From the NCBI RefSeq assembly GCF_000399685.1, contig NZ_KB976987.1, positions 3,081,943-3,145,942 on the forward strand: a stretch of 64,000 bases of DNA. The letters run 5' to 3'. This DNA comes from Acinetobacter pittii ANC 4050 (GTDB taxonomy: Bacteria; Pseudomonadota; Gammaproteobacteria; Pseudomonadales; Moraxellaceae). Positions 59,938 through 64,000 of this stretch are shown here, in pieces (within the stretch, counting starts at the first letter, position 1; every line of letters starts with the position of its first letter). The notes under the pieces were generated by a model. The model was not told the DNA's origin. It saw only the letters and a program-made list of their open reading frames with translations, and did not search any database. Made by a program: the position numbers and the translations under genes.

Positions 59938-59970
59938 ATAAAGCCCCTATTTTAAAGGGGCTTTATTTTT
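59938..59970. terminator. Bidirectional terminator (zigA / acyltransferase)
   Basis: ATAAAGCCCC (59938-59947), 9-nt loop, GGGGCTTTAT (59957-59966), then T-tract. The right end touches the acyltransferase stop codon. Confidence 0.9.
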
Positions 59971-61081
59971 ATGATTTATCTTTAATAAAAACCTTTCGAA
60001 TATAGCTGTTAAGTGGGGTGGAATAGTATTTTTCAATTGCTGCGCTAATGATAAAAGTCAGAACTAAATAGCCAATTAAAAGCATAATTTTAATGCTAGA
60101 GTCGGTTTGGGCTGGAATAAAAGCAACCTTCATAAGGCCCAGCACAACCAGATGAAACAAATAAGTTTCATAACTCCTTTGCCCCAACCAGACCATGACT
60201 TTGGTAAATAGACTATGTGCTTGTGTTTCGGAAGGATATTGGAAACACAGAATGAGTAAACCTGTGGCAAGAGCAAATAAGCTAATACCCCATGTACTGA
60301 CTTCTTTAATGGGCGCATATAAATATAGAGCGGTCATACTCAAAATAATTAGCCATGAAAGAGGTTTTTTATAGGTCCAGTTTGGCTGATATTTATGAGA
60401 AAAAATCGCCGTTAAACAGCCCACCGCTATACCATCAAAACTTGAAAAATAATGATATAAATAAGCGCCGCTTTCTTCTCCAAAATGGAGAGACCTAAAA
60501 TAAGGCCCATATAAAATTACACCAACAAGTACAGCAACAAAGACCTTATTACTACGCGTAAGTAGACATAATAATGGAAAAACAAAGTAAAAAACTTCTT
60601 CTACAGAGAGCGACCACAACACGCCTAAAGCATAGTTTACCCAACCAAATTTAATAATCAGGATATTCATCCAGAAGGTTAAAGCTGCAAAAATTGTTAA
60701 TGGATAAGAGACCTCAATACCATTCGGGGCTTGGTTCATAAAGGGTTTTAAATCAAATGACCCAAGTAGACTTACCCCTAAAATGAGTAATACCAGACAC
60801 GGTAAAATACGTGCTGCCCGCCGGATATAAAAATGCTTGAGGTTAATTGCGGAAAATTGTTTATCTCTTTTTAAAGTGTGATGGGTAATTAAAAAACCCG
60901 AAATCACAAAAAACATGGTGACGCCATAATTTCCATTTCTTGCGATGACTGTGCTAAATGCTTCACCTAAGAAATCAAAACCTAACCATGTGTCTTTAAG
61001 TTTATAGGGAATATTAAAATGATGTAAAAGAACCAAAAGGATAGAAATTCCTCGGAGAATATCTATTTTATAATTACGCAT
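59969..61081 (-). CDS. Membrane acyltransferase, acyltransferase-3 (OafA/YrhL-like) family
   Basis: 370 aa, about 10 membrane helices. The family start YKIDILRGISILLVLLHHFN carries the catalytic-type His, with later motifs MFFVISGFLITHHTL, RIRRAARILP-type FYIRRAARILPCLVLL and LWSLSVEEVFYFVFPLL. These enzymes move acyl groups onto surface polysaccharide or other sugars. It lacks the C-terminal SGNH domain seen in longer homologues. A lone gene between zigA and the hut operon; acceptor unknown. Confidence 0.85.
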   Translation of the reverse strand: MRNYKIDILRGISILLVLLHHFNIPYKLKDTWLGFDFLGEAFSTVIARNGNYGVTMFFVISGFLITHHTLKRDKQFSAINLKHFYIRRAARILPCLVLLILGVSLLGSFDLKPFMNQAPNGIEVSYPLTIFAALTFWMNILIIKFGWVNYALGVLWSLSVEEVFYFVFPLLCLLTRSNKVFVAVLVGVILYGPYFRSLHFGEESGAYLYHYFSSFDGIAVGCLTAIFSHKYQPNWTYKKPLSWLIILSMTALYLYAPIKEVSTWGISLFALATGLLILCFQYPSETQAHSLFTKVMVWLGQRSYETYLFHLVVLGLMKVAFIPAQTDSSIKIMLLIGYLVLTFIISAAIEKYYSTPLNSYIRKVFIKDKS

Positions 61082-61434
61082 TCGATGTGCTTCCAGTTTT
61101 ATTAATATACTGTGTGGCAGAAGAATACTATCGATCAGTTATTTTAAATAAAAATTTTAAGCAGCGTTTCGTAAATTAGAAAAGATGATACTTTTTACAT
61201 CCTTGAATTGAGCATAGTCTTAGCAGAAATAACTATTAAATAAATATTGATAAAAGCCTAATATATTTGAATTTCTCTACATAAAACTTTAAATTAGCTC
61301 TTATTGAGCTATGTTTATTTTTTAAACTTTTTAAAAGCTATTTAATTCATCAATTAACATGTTGTATGTAGTTGTATATACATAGCATGTCAACTAAAAT
61401 ACTTTTTTGCCTGCCGCCTTTTTGAGTATTTGTT
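61082..61434. other. AT-rich gap between the acyltransferase and hutC
   Basis: About 350 bp of divergent promoter region, very AT-rich. The only clear element is the 10-bp palindrome TGTATATACA at 61373-61382. No small gene that I can support. Confidence 0.5.
61373..61382. promoter_or_regulatory. Candidate HutC operator before hutC
   Basis: TGTATATACA, a perfect palindrome 52 bp before hutC and identical to one before hutU (62927-62936). GntR/HutC-family repressors bind short TGTAtAtACA-like dyads, so autorepression is inferred. Confidence 0.6.
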
Positions 61435-62187
61435 ATGCCCAGAACATCAAAACAAGAACATGCTGAGCTTTCGATTGAAGCTGATAGTCCAGTTCCTTTA
61501 TATCAACGCGTCAAACAGCTAATTTCACAAAAAATTTATGAAGGCTCGTGGGCTGTAAATAAAAAAATTCCTTCGGAAAGTGAACTCGTTAATCAACTCG
61601 GCTGTAGCCGTATGACGGTAAACCGTGCGCTACGTGAGTTAACCACTGAGGGCTTGCTTGTGCGAATTCAGGGCGTTGGTTCTTTCGTAGCCGAAGGACA
61701 GGGCCGTACTGCACTTTTTCAGATTAATAATATCGCCGATGAGATTATTGCACGAAACCATAAGCACCACGCTGAAGTTTTAGTCTTAGAACAAATTTAT
61801 GCAAATGCAGAGCAAAGCGTGTTAATGCAGACTCGCGAAGGGCAAAGATTATTTCACTCGATTATTGTGCATTATGAAAATGATGTACCTGTTCAGGTCG
61901 AAGATCGTTTAGTTGATGCAGCACTGATTCCAGATTATTTAGAACAAGATTTTAAAACGATTACGCCTAATGCTTACCTCATGGCAAAAGCGCCTGTGAC
62001 AGAAGGCGAGCATATTGTCGAGGCCGTTTTAGCATCTGCTCAAGAGTGCAAGTGGTTGAAGATCACCAAAGCTGAACCATGTTTACTCATCCGTCGCCGT
62101 ACATGGTCAAATAAACAACTCATTTCAAGTGCACGTTTGATCTATCCGGGCAGCCGCTATTATCTCGAAGGGAAATTTAATCCATGA
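61435..62187 (+). CDS. hutC: Histidine-utilisation repressor HutC
   Basis: 250 aa. GntR winged HTH (VPLYQRVKQLISQKIYEGSW, then IPSESELVNQLGCSRMTVNRALRELTTEGL; about 18-85) and a UTRA effector domain (about 95-245), which in HutC binds urocanate and releases DNA. ATG at 61435 with a weak ribosome site. ATGA overlap with hutD. First gene of the hut locus. Confidence 0.93.
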   Translation: MPRTSKQEHAELSIEADSPVPLYQRVKQLISQKIYEGSWAVNKKIPSESELVNQLGCSRMTVNRALRELTTEGLLVRIQGVGSFVAEGQGRTALFQINNIADEIIARNHKHHAEVLVLEQIYANAEQSVLMQTREGQRLFHSIIVHYENDVPVQVEDRLVDAALIPDYLEQDFKTITPNAYLMAKAPVTEGEHIVEAVLASAQECKWLKITKAEPCLLIRRRTWSNKQLISSARLIYPGSRYYLEGKFNP

Positions 62188-62759
62188 TTGAATTGATCAG
62201 GGCCGATCAATATACAAAAATGCTTTGGAAAAATGGTGCGGGTTTCACTTTAGAAATTGCCAGAAGCCAAGGTGAGGCTGACTTCGATTGGCGCATTTCA
62301 ATGGCAGATGTAACTACTTCCGGGCCATTTTCGCTATTTCCAAATAAGCAGCGCATTATTAGCGTACTCGATGGACAGGGTATGATTTTGCATGTCGATG
62401 ATTTACCTGCCAAAAAGCTGAACCAAGGTGATACTTTTGCTTTTCATGGTGAGAGTCAGATCCAAAGTGAACTGGTAGACGGTGCAATTCGAGATTTAAA
62501 TTTAATTTATGATCCAGCAAAGTTTTATGCTCGTTTTCAGTGGTTGAATGAGGCAGCGGAGCAGACATTTATTAGCTCGGCAGATCTAATTTTTATCTTT
62601 AATCAGGGTGGTGAGACACAAGTGAACGTTGATGAGCATTCCTTTGAAATTGCTGCCCATGAGACTTTAAAAATTGAAAAAAATACTGGGGTAACATCGG
62701 TTCATTTTACTCAAATTCAGGCAAAAAGTTGTTATGTTATTGAGCTAATTCAACGTTAA
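62184..62759 (+). CDS. hutD: HutD family protein
   Basis: 191 aa cupin-type protein. LWKNGAGFTLEIA and FDWRISMADVTTSGPFSLFP, then RIISVLDGQGMIL are HutD/Ves signatures. In Pseudomonas, HutD is thought to limit hut expression when urocanate is high; the mechanism is not settled. Start overlaps the hutC stop; terminator downstream separates it from hutU. Confidence 0.92.
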   Translation: MIELIRADQYTKMLWKNGAGFTLEIARSQGEADFDWRISMADVTTSGPFSLFPNKQRIISVLDGQGMILHVDDLPAKKLNQGDTFAFHGESQIQSELVDGAIRDLNLIYDPAKFYARFQWLNEAAEQTFISSADLIFIFNQGGETQVNVDEHSFEIAAHETLKIEKNTGVTSVHFTQIQAKSCYVIELIQR

Positions 62760-62781
62760 AACTTAAATAATTTGCTTATTC

Positions 62782-62819
62782 AAAAGCACATGTCTAGTGA
62801 AAAGGCATGTGCTTTTTTT
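62782..62819 (+). terminator. hutCD terminator
   Basis: AAAAGCACATG (62782-62792), 13-nt loop, CATGTGCTTTT (62806-62816), T-tract. Confidence 0.9.
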
Positions 62820-62926
62820 ATGCCAGTTATAAAAATAAATTAATTTAATTCATAAGTTTATTCAATTTTTTTAAAAAAATATGAGTAACCCTCTTCACGC
62901 CGAAAAATATTTGTGTAGTATATGGA

Positions 62927-62936
62927 TGTATATACA
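62927..62936. promoter_or_regulatory. Candidate HutC operator before hutU
   Basis: TGTATATACA, identical to the palindrome before hutC, 76 bp before the hutU start. This is the probable main HutC site for the structural hut genes. Confidence 0.65.
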
Positions 62937-63011
62937 AGTTAATACATTACTATACAAATGCAGAAACAAGTGATGTTCTGCTGATGTAAGCTCAAAGGAA
63001 GGAGTCCGCCT

Positions 63012-64000
63012 GTGACAACAATGACAACAAAATTTCGTGATGTAGAAATTCGTGCGCCACGCGGCACTGAATTGACGGCTAAAAGTTGGTTAACTGAAGC
63101 TCCATTACGTATGTTGATGAATAACCTTGATCCGGACGTTGCAGAAAACCCGAAAGAGTTGGTTGTATACGGTGGTATTGGCCGTGCAGCACGAAACTGG
63201 GAATGTTTCGACAAAATTGTAGATACTTTAAAAAATCTTGAAACTGATGAAACTTTATTAGTTCAATCAGGCAAACCAGTAGGTGTATTTAAAACTCATA
63301 AAGATGCACCTCGTGTTTTAATTGCAAACTCAAACCTTGTACCGCACTGGGCAAACTGGGAACACTTCAACGAGTTAGACGCAAAAGCACTTGCAATGTA
63401 CGGTCAAATGACAGCAGGTTCATGGATCTACATCGGTAGCCAAGGCATTGTACAAGGTACTTATGAAACTTTCGTTGAAGCAGGCCGCCAACACTACAAC
63501 GGTGACTTAAAAGGCCGTTGGGTACTTACTGCCGGTTTAGGTGGTATGGGTGGTGCTCAGCCTTTAGCTGCAACACTTGCAGGTGCATGTTCTTTAAACA
63601 TTGAATGCCAACAAGCAAGTATCGATTTCCGTTTACGTACCCGTTATGTAGACGAACAAGCAACTGATTTAGATGACGCTTTAGCGCGTATTGACCGCTA
63701 TACAAAAGAAGGCAAAGCAATTTCAATTGCGCTTCATGGTAACGCTGCTGAAATTTTACCTGAGCTTGTTCGCCGTGGTGTACGTCCAGACATGGTGACT
63801 GACCAAACAAGTGCACACGATCCACTCAATGGCTATTTACCAGTAGGTTGGACTTGGGATGAATACCGTGAACGTGCAAAAACTGAACCAGAAGCTGTTG
63901 TAAAAGCTGCAAAACAGTCGATGGCGAAGCACGTACAAGCGATGCTCGATTTCCAAAAAATGGGTGTTCCAACATTTGACTACGGCAACAACATCCGCCA
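63012..64000 (+). CDS. hutU: Urocanate hydratase (5' part, cut by the window edge)
   Basis: First 329 codons; the frame is open to the last base. Urocanase converts urocanate to imidazolone propionate, second step of histidine degradation. [32 protein letters not shown], the NAD-binding loop [14 protein letters not shown] and [13 protein letters not shown] are diagnostic. The start is taken as GTG at 63012 because AAGGAAGGAG lies 7 bp upstream; an in-frame ATG three codons later (63021) would be 16 bp away. Confidence 0.96.
   Translation, partial: MTTMTTKFRDVEIRAPRGTELTAKSWLTEAPLRMLMNNLDPDVAENPKELVVYGGIGRAARNWECFDKIVDTLKNLETDETLLVQSGKPVGVFKTHKDAPRVLIANSNLVPHWANWEHFNELDAKALAMYGQMTAGSWIYIGSQGIVQGTYETFVEAGRQHYNGDLKGRWVLTAGLGGMGGAQPLAATLAGACSLNIECQQASIDFRLRTRYVDEQATDLDDALARIDRYTKEGKAISIALHGNAAEILPELVRRGVRPDMVTDQTSAHDPLNGYLPVGWTWDEYRERAKTEPEAVVKAAKQSMAKHVQAMLDFQKMGVPTFDYGNNIR

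Noticed and set aside
59969..61081. Acyltransferase as part of a transferred surface-polysaccharide island
   Set aside because: A single gene with no glycosyltransferases, repeats or mobility genes around it; composition is not visibly different from its neighbours.

Overview
The window is chromosomal DNA of a gammaproteobacterium. The 16S/23S genes, the low-GC codon use and above all the gene content (zrlA-zigA-hutCDU, hpd/fah/maiA/aroP, an NSS transporter with a MetS-type small subunit) point to Acinetobacter, most likely the A. baumannii group. It is ordinary housekeeping chromosome with a few accessory catabolic and stress modules. I see no transposase, integrase, phage gene or CRISPR array.

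Layout. 1-6080: a 9-bp tandem repeat cut by the window edge, then a complete rRNA operon (two promoters, 16S, tRNA-Ile, tRNA-Ala, 23S, 5S, terminator). 6.2-16.7 kb: a glutathione S-transferase gene split by a TGA, an outer-membrane barrel protein, a sodium-coupled amino-acid importer with its small subunit, rsmB-fmt, ilvD, a double thioredoxin-fold protein and a TauE/SafE permease. 16.7-27.2 kb: a LysR regulator, a RutG-like permease, ppc, and a TetR regulator divergent from a two-gene RND efflux system. 27.3-38 kb: dnaJ behind a heat-shock-type promoter, dapB, a START-domain protein, a dkgB/ydhP/yafC module, a MocR regulator, an alcohol dehydrogenase and tag. 37.6-50.7 kb: mutY with a LytM-type lipoprotein, a HIT protein, a dienelactone hydrolase-like protein, a PQQ sugar dehydrogenase-like lipoprotein, rarA, a formate/nitrite-type channel, the dapA-bamC-purC block, pncA, a BASS transporter and a DUF523 protein.

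50.8-57.7 kb is a tyrosine/homogentisate catabolic cluster: hpd, an IclR regulator, a VOC-fold protein, maiA, fah and aroP. Two divergent promoters in it, about 5.3 kb apart, share an unusual architecture: paired 17-bp palindromes centred exactly 20 bp apart, with the promoter-proximal one covering the probable -35 element. The cluster lacks a recognisable homogentisate 1,2-dioxygenase (HmgA). The VOC protein keeps a complete His-His-Glu metal triad and sits in the operon that handles the ring-cleavage product, so it is a candidate replacement. These two linked observations are the most interesting in the window.

57.7-64 kb is a zinc/histidine module: a Zur-regulated peptidase lipoprotein (zrlA) and a COG0523 GTPase (zigA), each preceded by a GTTAT-type palindrome, then a membrane acyltransferase, then the start of the histidine-utilisation operon (hutC, hutD, hutU cut by the window edge), with the same 10-bp palindrome upstream of hutC and of hutU.
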